This document shows, in pieces, positions 34,508 through 47,700 of a stretch of DNA of 64,000 nt (its first letter is position 1; each line of letters opens with the position of its first letter). The notes under the pieces are model-generated. The model was not told where the DNA came from, made no database searches, and saw only the letters and a list, made by a program, of their open reading frames with translations. Position numbers and translations under genes: made by a program. Source of the stretch: Viscum album (Eukaryota > Streptophyta > Magnoliopsida > Santalales > Viscaceae); NCBI GenBank assembly GCA_963277665.1, contig OY728158.1, forward strand, positions 596,960,818-597,024,817, given 5' to 3'.

Positions 34508-34951
34508 TCATTTTTCTTCTTCATCGATCAAATCCTTAATAAAGGATATATGGCATTCTTTTAGGCAAGGATAAGGTTGAGATATCCCTCCTTGGAAGAT
34601 AACTGTTGGATTTACATTCCAAACTACTGAGATTTCTTTTCTCTTGAATTTTATCTTAGCATTATATTTTGAGAGCCAGTCTATCCCTAGTATAATGTCA
34701 AATTCTATCATGGGAATGAATACGAGATTTTTGATAAGATTGTGCTCACTAATGTAAATACTAGAGTTTTTAAACACTAATGATGCTCGGATAATCCTAC
34801 CTAGAGACTTGACTGAAAACTCTACTTTTAGATAATCTGGGGTTGATTCTAAATTCTTTGCAAACATAGTGGAAATAAAGGAATACGTAGAACAAGAATC
34901 AGACAAAGTACTTTCTAGCTTTGAAAGGACAACAAGAGTACCTTCTACCAC
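34508..34951 (-). pseudogene. Protease of older chromovirus
   Basis: A 147-codon frame with the second protease motif FDIILGIDWLSKYNAKI. The first motif is changed: SDSCSTYSFIS stands where the retroviral-type DSGST is expected, so the Gly after the catalytic Asp-Ser is now Cys. It lies in a different frame from the zinc-knuckle piece upstream. Confidence 0.78.
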
Positions 34952-34989
34952 AACATTCGGATCTTCAACATTAGCTTTCGTGGTAGCAA

Positions 34990-36072
34990 AAGCATTACCT
35001 TACTCCCTTGGCCTTTCCTGAGGCTGATGGTGGTTCCCCTCCACTACCCCCAGATTTGGACATTGATTGGATAAGTTCCCAGTTGTCCACACTTAAAGCA
35101 CTGGACATTAGGTAAGGTATTCACTATCTTCCTTTTTTCATTACTGTTTTTAAGTTGATGTTTCACCTCACTATGACAATTCTTGGATATATGGCCATCT
35201 CTTCCACACTTGTAGCATTTCCCGCTCCCGAGCAGGCAGTTCCCCGAATGCTTCTTCCCACATTTATTCCACATGTTTGTTGCACTTGCTTTTCTCCTCT
35301 TACTTTATTAAAGGTCCTCCCAAAGCCGGGATCCATCAACCTCTTCTTGTCAATTGATTTATGGTACCACTGCGTCTCGCCAAACTCTAGCTCGACTTTC
35401 ATCGCACTCTGCATCATCTCCTCATAGCTGTCATAGTATCGGTTGGCTAAATTCTTCCAGAAATGAGGTCTCAGTCCACCGAAGAATCTATCAACCTTAC
35501 AATTTGGATCCATGAAAGGCTAGAGGTATATCGTGACAGCCATGTGAAGTTAATATCCTAGCTTCCCTGAGATTCATTCGCCTTCTACTTCATCTTTAGA
35601 AACTCCTTCTATATTCTTGTTCTCATGGAACAAGGGAAATAGTGGAAAAGATTCATGTGAACTATTACCACTCCATAGCTTCAATATACACTCTTTTCAT
35701 TGTGTTTTTAATCAGTTCCCACAACTGATAAGCTTCTCCATCTAAGCGATAGACAGCCATGGTGACCCTCTCTTTCTCTGAACAACAGAGCACACAAAAC
35801 ATCTTCTCGATAGAGCTAATCCACTACTCATAAATCAATGGGTCTGTCGATCCACTGATGTTTGGGCCTTTTTTATGAATAAAGGAATCAACACAATGTT
35901 TCTCCATTCACAGTGATATTGGTCTGTCGGAATGATTCATGTTATTTCCCATAACATGAGCCAGTTGGTTTATCATTCGATTAAATGTTTCCATTCCAGC
36001 TACCATCAGAGGGTCGTCAGTGCATGGTCCATTACGGTCACCATTTGCACCATTCCTCCTATTTCCTACCAT
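34990..36072 (-). pseudogene. gag: gag of older chromovirus
   Basis: The start is an ATG at 36,072 on the minus strand (MVGNRRNG), parallel to the gag start of the inner element. The matrix/capsid part is broken by stops. Frame 35,163-35,513 holds the PNCKVDRFFGGLRPHFWKNL segment. Frame 35,044-35,274 has an intact CCHC knuckle at 35,176-35,217 (CYKCGRDGHISKNC) and a second, damaged one. The two frames are offset, so at least one indel lies between them. Confidence 0.8.
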
Positions 36073-36507
36073 TTTATGGAAGAGTATAACCTTAGTGAGA
36101 AACTTATTTCATTTAATAATCTTTTAACTATAAAGAATTTTATGTCTTAAAACATCATGCTTAAACAATTACCTTTCTGTATAATTCATTCATAATGATT
36201 CATAAAAAGCCTGTGAATAACCAAAAATATCCTCCGAGCGTGTCGAAACCAAGATTGTAGTAAGGCCCATTTTCATGTACAATTTACCATTTGAGTATAA
36301 CATAAAGCAGTGTGTTCTAGTTTTACCCCTATGTACATCTATGTCAGATCCACCTCTACCTGCTTGTATCCAGATAGGGATGTATTTCCTTGATAAACCA
36401 CTTACTCAATACTCACCAACATACCAGGAAATTTTCCTATAATTAACTTTTCTATTGGGTTCTTCCAAACGTTTTCATATCCTAATTTCCATAAATAACT
36501 AAACTAT

Positions 36508-36519
36508 CCTTTGATACCA
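36508..36519 (-). other. Primer binding site of older chromovirus
   Basis: TGGTATCAAAGG on the minus strand, directly inside the 5' LTR. It is identical to the site of the GC-rich element. Confidence 0.82.
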
Positions 36520-36521
36520 AC

Positions 36522-38931
36522 TATGGAATCCCACTTTTTTATTACATAACTTTTCATTACATTTTCCAAATAGAGGATCTTTAAAGTCTAGTGTTTTGGA
36601 AATCAGGAACATAATACATGAAAACAACATAAAACATTATTATAAACCACTTTTAAGAGTTCATAATATGTTCATCCTATGTATAATTACTGCATCTCAT
36701 GTGCTGAAGACATACATCAAAGGAAAGGGTGAGAAGAAGGCCCAGTAAGGGGTAAACAAGGGAATCAGATTACTTGTGATATCAATAAGAACATGATGAA
36801 AAATATGAAGACTTGGGAAATGAAAAAATAAAAATATAATAATAACAATAAAATGAATCATAACATTAATATGTGGATAGAAAATTTTATTTATACATTC
36901 ATGAACATATCACCAAGGTTTATCCCCGAGGTGTCATAAAAATTACCAAGGTTATTCACCAAGGTATCGTGAAAATTATCGTCTCTCGTGATTAATTCTT
37001 TACCCAATGCATTTGAGAGATATCAGGGCACACCCTTAATATGTATTTAATTTCTTGCGAGACACATTGATCATAATCAAACATTTCATAAATAACCCAT
37101 GGAAAATAAAAGAAATGGGTTTCATTTCAAGATCGTGACGTTTTAAAAGTTCTTAAAAAATAAGATCATTATGTCATTTATAATCCATGGAAAGAGAGTG
37201 AGGGTTATATGTATGGGAACACAATAAGATCATGGTATGGATATTTTAATGACATACCACATTAAAAGATAACATAAAAGAAAAGAGAATATGTGATTTC
37301 TTTTACGAGAAATTCGACAGCCTAACAAAGTCACTTAAAAATTCAGAAAACAAATCGATGAGACAAGAAAATGGTATCTCAAAAATTATACATGAAATGG
37401 AAGTTAATGAGAACATATAAAAACATACCCTCAACCAATAGAGATGTAAAATACAAGACACACCATAAAAGAATTCATGTCTTAAAAGAGGAGGGTGAAA
37501 TATCCCCTTACCATGAAGAGTAACTTCGAAAGCATTATGTTCGGGACCTTGGGTTGCTTGGGGAAACCTTGGGTAGACTCCTTGGGAGGTAAATAGACCA
37601 AAAATTCGTTGGGGAGGATTTATAAATGAAATTAATGTGGTAATGGCTTGGTATTTATAGGAGAAGTGAGTGAACAAGTCCTTAATTTCCAAGTGATACC
37701 TCATCGGTGGTATTGGGAAAACAGTGGTCTTTCCCATGGTATTGGCCACTTGGAACACCTCATAGAATATATTTCTATTCATAAGTTTAACATTATGATT
37801 ACATAATTATTACATCCTTATTGATGTCATTAAACACCCAAAACTCAAAACTGTATTTTCACTATTCACAGAAAATTCAACTCTTTCAGAAAAATCCCAA
37901 AAATTTACCTTAAACAAATATTGATGCTCTGAATTAAAAAATGAACTCCATTTTATAAAAATAGTATTCTAAATATTTCTAAATTAATATCTAATTCAAA
38001 CACTATTCACCCAAAAGAAAACTAATACTTAACTAATATTTTCTGGAACACATATTTACATATTTTATTGAATCAGATTTCCTAATCAAAGTTTCGAAAA
38101 TATAATAACACTTTCTAAAGTGAGATTACTATTTCATTTGGTCACATTACTATTCATAAGCATAAAATTACTATTTACCAAAAATTACGTTGATCTTATT
38201 GGAATCTATGTTTCTTACTAAACACAACTTTAGAAGACCATTTTTTGAAAATCATTACACATTATTAATTATTTATGATTTACTTAAATATTTTAAAATA
38301 CCATTTTACCATATTCACCAATAATATACATCCTATATTTATCTAGATATTTGAAATTCACAAACTTTACCATAATATGAAATAACAATTTTATTTATAT
38401 CAAAGGATTAAAAAAAGAAGCTTAGGTCTCATTACATACCCCCTCATAATACGAGCATAGGACCTAAGTGTAAGGTGTGCTATGGTGGCAGAATCTTGGG
38501 GTGACTCGGACAGCATTTCCCAAGTAATGACCTCTATCATCTTGAACATCTCCATTAGGTAGTTCAGTTGAAGCTTCAGATGATGAAGTTCGACTTTGGA
38601 TTTGTCTAGAGCAAATCCCAGTGGTGCTACCTCCATCCCATGTTCCATCAGATGGGATTCAAATGGCCCGAGTGTACTGGATGAGGCCATCAAATCCACA
38701 TTCTGTATTTATTATCCAAGATAACATATATTTATAAATAAAAATTGTAAGATTATGATTTTTGATTCTAATGGTTATATTGACCAATGATCATATAACT
38801 GTGAAAACACAACAACCTCATTTATTTATACTCACTTCATTAATTAAATAATATAGTTTTGTTGAGTATAAAATAAAATAACATGCAAAATTAGGAAACA
38901 AAAAAAATATTCAAAACATCGGGTCGTTACA
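36522..38931 (-). repeat. 5' LTR of older chromovirus (2410 bp)
   Basis: Matches 28,885-31,544 except for a gap of about 230 bp near 37,217. It carries the conserved TATA at 37,651-37,660 (minus) and a second copy of the coiled-coil-like frame. Frame 37,303-37,782 on the minus strand shows no recognisable product. Confidence 0.86.
38400..38690 (-). CDS. LTR-borne open frame, coiled-coil-like (copy 2)
   Basis: Begins MASSSTLGPF and contains LDKSKVELHHLKLQLNYLM, the counterpart of copy 1 in the other LTR. Although the two copies differ in about 40% of residues, both frames are open and align without a gap. The region looks more diverged (roughly 75-80% at base level) than neighbouring LTR blocks (close to 90%). 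Function unknown. Confidence 0.4.
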   Translation of the reverse strand: MASSSTLGPFESHLMEHGMEVAPLGFALDKSKVELHHLKLQLNYLMEMFKMIEVITWEMLSESPQDSATIAHLTLRSYARIMRGYVMRPKLLFLIL

Positions 38932-39600
38932 TATGCTAAGCCAGATGACCTCCTGAGAAGACTCCCTACCGAAGTGGAAATACCATGACTACCTAGAGAG
39001 GAATTAACACCAGGATCTACACCTCCTACCCTCCTAATCCTAGGGAGTCACAAAATATTCAACTTAAAATAGATAAATAAAAAAAATTCATCCGAGAAAG
39101 CTCAGAGGCTATATAAGGAAGAAGGAGGGACCAAGAACCCACAATGTTCTTAAAGAACCCCTTATATGTCTTGTTGCGAACAAAATGCGCTATCAGAGAG
39201 TGATCGTGGAAGGAAGAAGCCTCATGATGTTCTGAGGCATAATGTTATACCATAGAAGACCCGTTCACCTTTATGAGAGCCTTGTGTTCCACCAAGATCA
39301 TAGGGATTAACATAAAACACTTAGAGGTAGATAAAAGAGCCCCTGGTAGTAGAAGGCGGAGAATAACCACAAAGAGCCTCCTTAAAATAGACCCCTTTGA
39401 ATGCCCCGCCTAAAGCTCCACCAGCCTCCAAACAAAATGAGGAATCTCCTGCCACAACCTGAGGAAGAGCTTCACTATCAGAAGAAGGAGAGCCAGGCGC
39501 ACGAGGAGCTGAGAGTGATGAGGAAGCCATCACATTGATCACTCCCACCTATCATAGGAAAAACTCTCCTTCAAAATTTCTTTCAAACATGAGAATTTTA
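38932..39600. other. Unassigned flank right of older chromovirus
   Basis: GC content is higher than in the DNA to its right. A 75-codon minus-strand frame at 39,321-39,548 (MASSSLSAPRAP, Ser/Pro/Gly-rich) is the only reading frame of note, and I recognise no family. Translation further down the minus strand has many stops. It may be a decayed gag-like or gene fragment. Confidence 0.3.
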
Positions 39601-41760
39601 GTTATATCCATGATGTGAAATATGATTGTACGATACATTGTTTTTTATTTTAAAATGCACAATTATTTACCCAAAACATTGAAATTTTTGTAAATGATTT
39701 CATAAAATAAGGCGTGGTTATATAAGTCACGATTATGGTTCTAAAGAACACATAATGTGTCTTCTTTTTTTATCACATAATTTAATGACCATCAATCTCT
39801 TTAATCCCAAAAATTGGTTTTTAATGATATAACGATAAAAAAAATTAGTGTAAACAAATAAAATACCCCATCTATAAGATTTATTAAGAGAGGTGCTTCA
39901 CCAGAACATTCATAAAATGTTATCTATATTTTATTGATTTTCTTAATTAGATAATTTAATTATTTTATGTTATAGTTTATTTTATTTAATTATTAGTATT
40001 TTTTGTATTTTAGAAATCTTATTCAATTTTATATTAAAAGTATTTATCTTTATTAATATTATATGTTATTATAAATTTATATAACAATTTACATTATTAA
40101 TTATATAAAGTTCATATTTTTTATGTATTATTATATGTTTCCTAACCACTTGAAATTTTATGAAACATCGTTATTATTTTGATATATAACTATATATTCA
40201 ATTATTATATTTATATCTAATTATAGATATTTTAATTTATATGAATGTATTTAATTTATTAATTATTTTTTATTTGGTTATATATATACACTTGTTTTTA
40301 TATATATTAATTAACATCTAATTATTTATGTTATACATATATATATATATATTTGTGTGTGAATTAAATTTATTTTTCAAACATTTATATAACTTTTATA
40401 TAACTATATATATATTTCTAATATTTTACACATTACAGTTATATAATATATATGAAAACTCTTATGTAATATTTATTATTATTTATAAGTTATATTATAT
40501 CTATATATATCTACTTATGTATAATATTCCGAATTATATTATTTGTAATAGTAATTAGGAACATTCTCGAATATCAATCAAAGCTTCCAATTATAATCCA
40601 ATAAATGGAAATTATTATGGCAGCTACATGATATTGTTAGGTAACGTCAGTATAATACTAATAATAGTAACAATAAAAATAAAATTAGTAAAAATTCAAG
40701 CACTAGTTGTTCTCATTTAGACAAAATCCCTTTAGGATATATAATATTATTTCTTTAATTTTGTGGGTCTATGTTTGATTTATTTGTTGATAGGTGTCGC
40801 AAGTGTGTCAAATGATTTCTTTCTATTAAATCCAACTATAGGAGAATGAAATCATTTGACTCTCTTATTATGGTGCCAAAGAGAATCATATGATTCCATG
40901 CTATTATTAAAAAAACAAAGTGTGTGAAATCATTTTACATGATTCATATTCCAGCCCAATGTAGTTTGTGAAATAGTTTCAAGCACTTCGATTGAATGAA
41001 TAAAAAAGAGTATCAAATCATTTCACTCTCTCTATTACGATGGTATAAAAATTCATCCCTCCTCTCAAAAATCCCACAGTCATTACACTCTATTTCACTC
41101 TCCATTTTACATTTAAATAAATTTTTAGAAACATGAGAAACAAATCATGGTTCACATTATTTTTGTATAATATTTTCATTATTATTATAATGTTTTGAAA
41201 TAAAATTATATTAATTTTGAATATTTAATTGTATTTTTAGTATAATGTTCCTAAAATTACACGTTTATTATATTATTTTAATACTAAATTTCATGTATAC
41301 TATAATGATTTAGTTTCATGTTTTGTATAATGTATTGTATTTTAAATTATTATAGAGTGTTTAGAATAAATTTTAATATTTAATTGCGAATATTAAATGT
41401 AATTATTGTACTAATAATTACTATTATTTTTTAATTGTTCATATAATAGTTAAATTGAACATTTAAGCTATAAATAATTAGTATAAATTTTTAACTATTA
41501 GTATATGTTATAAAGCTAAATTACAATATTTATGAATATGTAATTTTCATATTAGTTATCAGTACAATGTTCTAAAATTATTAACTATGAATATTAAATT
41601 GGTTAGTTTGTTATTAATATTTATTAATTAAAATATTTTACAATAATATATTAAAAGTGTTATGAAAATAAAAAATTATTTCAAAACATGACTAATTTTG
41701 TGTCATAATAAAAATATAAAATTGTCTTTTAACTAGTAGTTTATTTTGATTTATCTAGAG
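39601..41760. other. AT-rich unreadable DNA with AT microsatellite
   Basis: Almost entirely A and T with few CG dinucleotides. (TA)n runs lie near 40,335-40,352 and similar runs near 40,490-40,520. A perfect 13-bp inverted repeat lies at 40,807-40,819/40,848-40,860, and the motif aatcatttgac/aatcatttcac recurs to about 41,030. Frame 40,328-40,558 is a product of AT-rich sequence. No gene seen. Confidence 0.5.
40807..40860. repeat. 13-bp perfect inverted repeat
   Basis: gtcaaatgatttc at 40,807-40,819 pairs with gaaatcatttgac at 40,848-40,860 around a 28-base loop. Related half-sites (gaaatcattttac, caaatcatttcac) follow near 40,928 and 41,020. This could be a decayed MITE terminus, but no target duplication is evident. 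Confidence 0.5.
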
Positions 41761-44700
41761 GGAGGAATCTTGGAAGTGATACATCACTTTATATCTCTTC
41801 TCTTGTGATATACAGGCATTACACAATCTAATATTGGAAGGATTCCTAGTGATTGATCCACTAGACTCAAACTAAGTAATATACTTAAATTTTGTTAATT
41901 ATAGGGATCAAAATTAAAATAAAATGTTAAATATTTTAAAATAATATTATGATTCATTGATCAAAATTAATTATTAAATATAATATAAAGTCGTATTGTA
42001 GCTAAAACAATGTCTTCATATATTTATTTCAATGAATTAAAAATAAATACTGAATAATGAATTAGTAATAGTTGACAATGATAACCAGTTATAATACTTA
42101 AGGACTATACAACATTGGATTCCATTAAGGAAAAAATTCATTGACAAAACTCAATATTTACATGGTGATACAGAGCATCATACAAAAACATCTAAAATAT
42201 ATAGATAGGTCGTGTCGTATATACTATCCAATTATTGATGATGAGGTCTGACAACAAATATTATTATTGGTTAATAATCAATCCAATTTTTAAATGATTG
42301 ATATTTATGTCACTATATATATTCTTTAATATGTTTACTCTATAGTGGAAATTATTATATTGCAACCACAATATATAATGTTGGGTCATGGTACTATGAC
42401 ATAAGTTAGATATATTGGATCATTTAGGGATTACCCACTACATTATACTGAATTGATGGTGGGGAATTTCATAGAGGATGATTATTTAGAATAATAAAAA
42501 GATGATGAGGATAAAGAACAAGAATAAGATGTCAAAAAACATTATAAGTAGAAAATTGTGATGCTACACCAACCCTTGAATCATTCTCCTCCATTGTAAT
42601 CATGGTTGATAGAATGTATAAAAAATTTATCATAATTTTATTGGTCAATAATTACTCCCATAATAGGATTTTAATTAATAATTGGTGTCACTAATAAGGT
42701 TTTAGATAAATATTATTCAATTTATAGAGAGAGATTTTGATAAAAAATAATAAATAAGACTATCATAAAATAATATCACATTTTGAGACATTAAATTAGG
42801 TCATGGATGGATAAAATAGAGATCATTATATAATTTGGTGTGATAAGGTCTTTTTTTATATTTAGAAGCATTCCTGATCTATGTTTCAAAACTATTTCCA
42901 CTATTGGTGCAGCTATATATTTACTCATCACACATCTATAAACACAGAACTATCATTGGTTCGCATGTACATAGATGCTAAATTATTCTCAATTAATAAT
43001 TTTTAAATGATAAGACTATGTTGTGGCCTTCCTATTGTTTGGTGGTGGAGATAATTAAATAAATTTTTTGTTATGAAATTTATTTCAGAAATGTATGGGA
43101 TGCACAAAAGAAGGCCATTATGAAAGTGTATGTCAAAATGGATTAATAAAATTGAGTTTTACCAAAAAATTTGTAGTTTTTGTGTCATTAAAATAAGTTT
43201 TCATACCTATTACATGTTTTTTAAAATATCATCCAAGGAAAACATGTTAATCCATTGAAGCTAATTTTTGAGATATTGTTATCAACACTCTTACTTTTTG
43301 TGAGAACATTTTGGAATTGTTGGATGTTCATCCAGTTTTATTGAAAAACGAATTATTTAAATTATACTAGAATATTATTGATTGATACAACATAGGTTTT
43401 AATGAAACACCCCATACCATTATAATTTTCTATTGTTGGTAATGTGAATTTATAATCTTGGTGTTTCATCCTAGAATACATATGACTATTTGTGAGTGAT
43501 TTTGATGTATTTTTTATGATTTTAGATTGACATCAAGAAATCTAAGAGGGAGTACAATATTAGGGTTTTAAATAGAGACCACATAATATTTATCATTTTT
43601 ACTTTGTTATACATATTACAAAAATTGTGTGGAATAGCTTAACAGATGACTCATTAAAAAAATAAATCATCATGATTGGTATGTATGTGTTTATTCAAAA
43701 AAATCTTTTAATAGAGTTAATATTGTTATATGTGTTCTTATTAGTTATTATTTATTTTAACATTCAATCATCAAAAATACAGGATTTAAGAGTGTTTTAA
43801 ATGAACTCATAAATATATTAATGTGGTTTATGACAATATGAATAAAATTAGAAAGGATATTTAGTCACTAGAATTTGATAATGGGAGGATATTTGGACAA
43901 ATGGAGGAAAAAATCATACAAAATATTAATTGATCATTCATTAGAGTTTAGAAGGAATCCATCATAAGTCATTATGAATATTACAATATATGGTAATTTG
44001 GAATATTAAATTTCTTGTTTAATTTATAATATAATATACTAAAATTAAATTAATATTTTTGTGTAATAAATATTTTATTTTATAGTGTTTTTTTTAATGT
44101 TGAGATAATACCGAAGATGGTTTGTATATAGGGAGGGAATATTGAAACTGTTTTTAATAAGTTATTTATATTATTCTACAAGATGGTATGATATTTTTTC
44201 CTATTCAATTGGAAATGCTAGGTTAAAATTTTAATTCACTAAGTTCCATGATCTATTGACTAGTAGATGTGGTCATGTGCCTGGTTTTTTATTGGATAAG
44301 TGTCACTGTTATTGTAGAAGCTTCAAAGAGTTACAATATCCTTGTGCACATATGATCCTATCATGTTATTCTATATGGTTATCTTGAGAGTATCTCATTG
44401 ATTTAGTATATAATCCACCAAGTATTAATGACTACCACAATTATTTGTGGATACATATATTTGAATATAAAACAATAAGTATATCATATGATGCTCTGAC
44501 ATTTTTACCAAACCTTAATAAGAGGTGAAGATTAGGGACTCCAATGTCTACCTATATTTGATATGATATATAATATCCTTATGAGAATAAACCTTCATAG
44601 ATTTGTGGTTTATATATCTAGGAAGCCTCACGGATATGATTTTCCCAAAAACTATAGTGAATTAATTGAATTATACTCATGAATGATGTTATTACCTTGA
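41761..44700 (+). pseudogene. Mutator-like transposase relic with SWIM zinc finger
   Basis: The plus-strand frame at 44,295-44,360 reads DKCHCYCRSF and then LQYPCAHMILSC. That is the CxC...CxH signature of the SWIM domain at the C-terminus of MuDR-type transposases, with Cys at 44,301, 44,307 and 44,343 and His at 44,349. Downstream, YLIDLVYNPPSIN and a stop-interrupted tail are typical of what follows SWIM in MULEs. A CCHC-like CMGCTKEGHYESVC is at 43,092-43,133. An acidic, Asp/Glu-rich translation occurs near 42,470-42,530. The catalytic core could not be read. Confidence 0.6.
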
Positions 44701-47700
44701 TGTTAATGTTAATTTATTTACAAGAAATTAATTAAATTTTATTATAAATTTAAAAATTATATTCATTTATGGTTTGACTCCAAAACCATAATGTCATTTT
44801 AATTACTTATCTTTTTAGTCAGAATATAATATGTTATTAAAATTAAATAAATTTTAACTAATAAAAGTAAAAAATAAAATTATAAAAATATTATACAATT
44901 AGAAGGAGGAGGTTATCTACTAATATCATCATTGAATGTATAAAAATTTTAATTATGTTTTAAAAATACTAACAACTGGAAAAGTGGTTAGTACGACTAT
45001 TAATTTACACATGGATGGATAAGAGAAATTGTACTAGAAGAAAAAAGTAACAGAAAAATGAAAGAGCAAGTGATGAATGTAATGGTGTCTGTGAATTAAT
45101 ATGAAGTGAGGAATGATAAATATGTATTAGGGAATCAGACATAACTATACAAATAAAATTAATAATTTTCTCTAACATTGACCTATAATTTTTATGAAAG
45201 TGGTGTGAAGAATGTGTGGTCAGTAAATTGCTATCATTAAGTGTATTGTATATCTTATAAAATTATCCTCAGTAATATTTTTTAATTAAAACTGATCATA
45301 AGATTAGTAACATAATGGAGAATAGTATATCCAAAATTTTTCAATTTACAATACTTCAATTGATGAAAAATAGAACATTATCCAGTATCATCACCCGTCG
45401 ACACTTAGAGTACATTAGAATTGATTATCACAAAAAAAATGAGATCATTGAAAAAAATTAAACGAAATTATAGTGACTAAATGATTTAGGTAGATAAATA
45501 ATTTCAATATATTGCAATCAGATTATCCTAAAATTTATTTTTCCACTAATGATTGGAGCATTAAATTCAAATATATTCAATAAATTGTTGGAAATACTGA
45601 AGTACTCATATGTAAGATAGTAGAGATAGAAATTGTTTCTATCAAAGATGATTCCCTCTCCATTCTAAACTCCATCATTTAATCATCGTCATTCTACTGC
45701 TCCTGCACTACCTCTACTCTCTAGTCCCATCGCTAGAATAATTATTGTGTCCCCCTAAATATCCCACACCCATATTCCTATGAAAATAATATTATTTCAT
45801 TTTATTGTTCAAAATAACAGCCACCAAAACCATTTATACATGCTGATATTCACAACAAACAATTAATTTATTAACATCTCTTCATTTCATGAATCACTTA
45901 TGAAATATCTCTCTCTCCATCAGTTTATGACACTACATAGGATACACTAATAGTTCTGGAAGTCAATAAATTGTCATTATTTATTATTATTATTAGTATT
46001 AATAATTTATAATTTTTAGAAACTTATTGACCCCATGTAAAACATGCAATGAACAAGTCATTGTATTAACCGTCTAGGAATGACTCTAATATAACACAAA
46101 TCTCCATCATATACTGTCTTAAATAATAAAAATCTCAAAACCCATTTCTATCATCATAACATAAACTCACCAGGACATAATTTGTATTTATTTTCATCTT
46201 CCTCTAGTAAGAAAATTTTGAAGCTACAGTAGAAAAAATTACACCAAATGGAAAGTTATTAGTTTCCAACCTAATTAATTGTCATTTATGACATCAATAA
46301 AATATTACTATACTATTTAGATATTGGGTATGATGATAATTAGGTCTTCAATATTTATTCAGTTATATCCAATAAAACATCAATGCTCACACCTCTTATG
46401 TAGATGAAGCTCGGTCAACATGATGAATTAAATGTTTGTCATATCAAACTCTAATGGAATACATGTCAGTCGTGATCATCAATTGATATCTAATTGGTTT
46501 CTTCCAATCTCAATCAGATCAATATAGTGTTGATTTTCTTGAAATATATTTTCCAATACTTGAAAAATAGTAATATATTATTCTCTCTTCTATATTAGAC
46601 TCGTCTTGGATCATAACTTCATTGGACGTGGGGATCATCATATAATTCAATCTCATCAATGGCTAAATTCTCAAACATCATGAAAAATCATAAGCTTCAG
46701 TTCATATTATTTAAAATATTCTTAGTGACACTCTACTCCTTTCCATGATATAGAATCTTATGTGGAATAAGTAGTTGGTTTTGATCATACGGTTATAGTT
46801 CGTCAGTGTCAATAGCAGTGACTCATCCACATCTAGGATCCTGCATCGGCATAATGGAACACAACATCAACAAACAATTTGGGTTAAAACACGGGACATC
46901 AACATGTTAGGTTGAAATACTTAAAAACTAATGAAATCATTTGGTTCAACTCATCTAGAATCATATCCTCTAGTGACACCAAAATTAGGGTTTGTTATGG
47001 TTTCTTCTCAACAGTACCACCACCTCCTTTAAAAGGATCGACCCAATAGTCTCTTTAAACTATAAGGAAAATGAATTGACCGTCTAAGTAAGAGGGACTT
47101 TCTCAAGCACTAATAGTGTCATCATTAGATTTTAAGACCTCATAAGGGAATGAATCAACATGGAATTGACATCAGGATTTAGTGGAATCCTAAGTGGAAA
47201 AGGCTTGAGTAGCTCATTTTGGGTGTTCTCCCTAGTCAACATCATCGACATTTAAGAATTCCTAATGTTATGTTCTTGTTGTGCACTGTTTGACACAAGG
47301 ATATTGATGGCTTGATTTTTCTTCCTCTTTAACCTTGGTTTAATGAATTTATTTTAATATAAGAGAATTCTATTTTTTAGTCCACCTAAGATATTCATAT
47401 TACTCGAGGCTAATTTTATCTTTGGAAGACCCACCAATTATCTTACACAATTTTCATGTGTTTTTGTTTCATGCATTTTTTTAATGTAATATAATTTTTA
47501 TTTATCTTACTATGACGGATTTTATCTTATGTGTTCCATAAATTTTAACTTATTTGGTAGATATTTGTATATTTCACAACTTAATTATCCCCTAAAAAAT
47601 GGGGGAAAGACTTATGATAACCGGGTGGTTGAAATTTCTCTAACATGTTATGCATTAGAAAGAAAAAAATAAACTAATGGAAGATAAAAATCGAATTGAG

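Larger units (their letters stand above)
28885..38931 (-). mobile_element. Older minus-strand Ty3/gypsy chromovirus, degenerate
   Basis: A 10.05 kb element with two related LTRs, a tRNA-Met primer site (minus strand, 36,508-36,519), gag, protease, RT, RNase H, integrase, chromodomain remnant, and a polypurine tract (31,545-31,558). Its gag start and parts of its LTR resemble the inner AT-rich element, so it is a diverged relative. LTR divergence looks like 10-20% by eye, far older than the nested pair. LTR ends are TGTAACGACC and CCATA on the minus strand. The five flanking bases (taaga left, tatgc right) do not match, so no target duplication is seen. Confidence 0.88.

Noticed and set aside
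39321..39548. 75-codon Ser/Pro-rich minus-strand frame sharing MASSS with the LTR-borne frames
   Set aside because: Similarity is limited to the first five residues, and the rest does not align, so a common origin is not supported.
40328..40558. 76-codon frame rich in Tyr, Ile and Phe
   Set aside because: Comes from (TA)n and AT-rich DNA; no motif and no coding signal.
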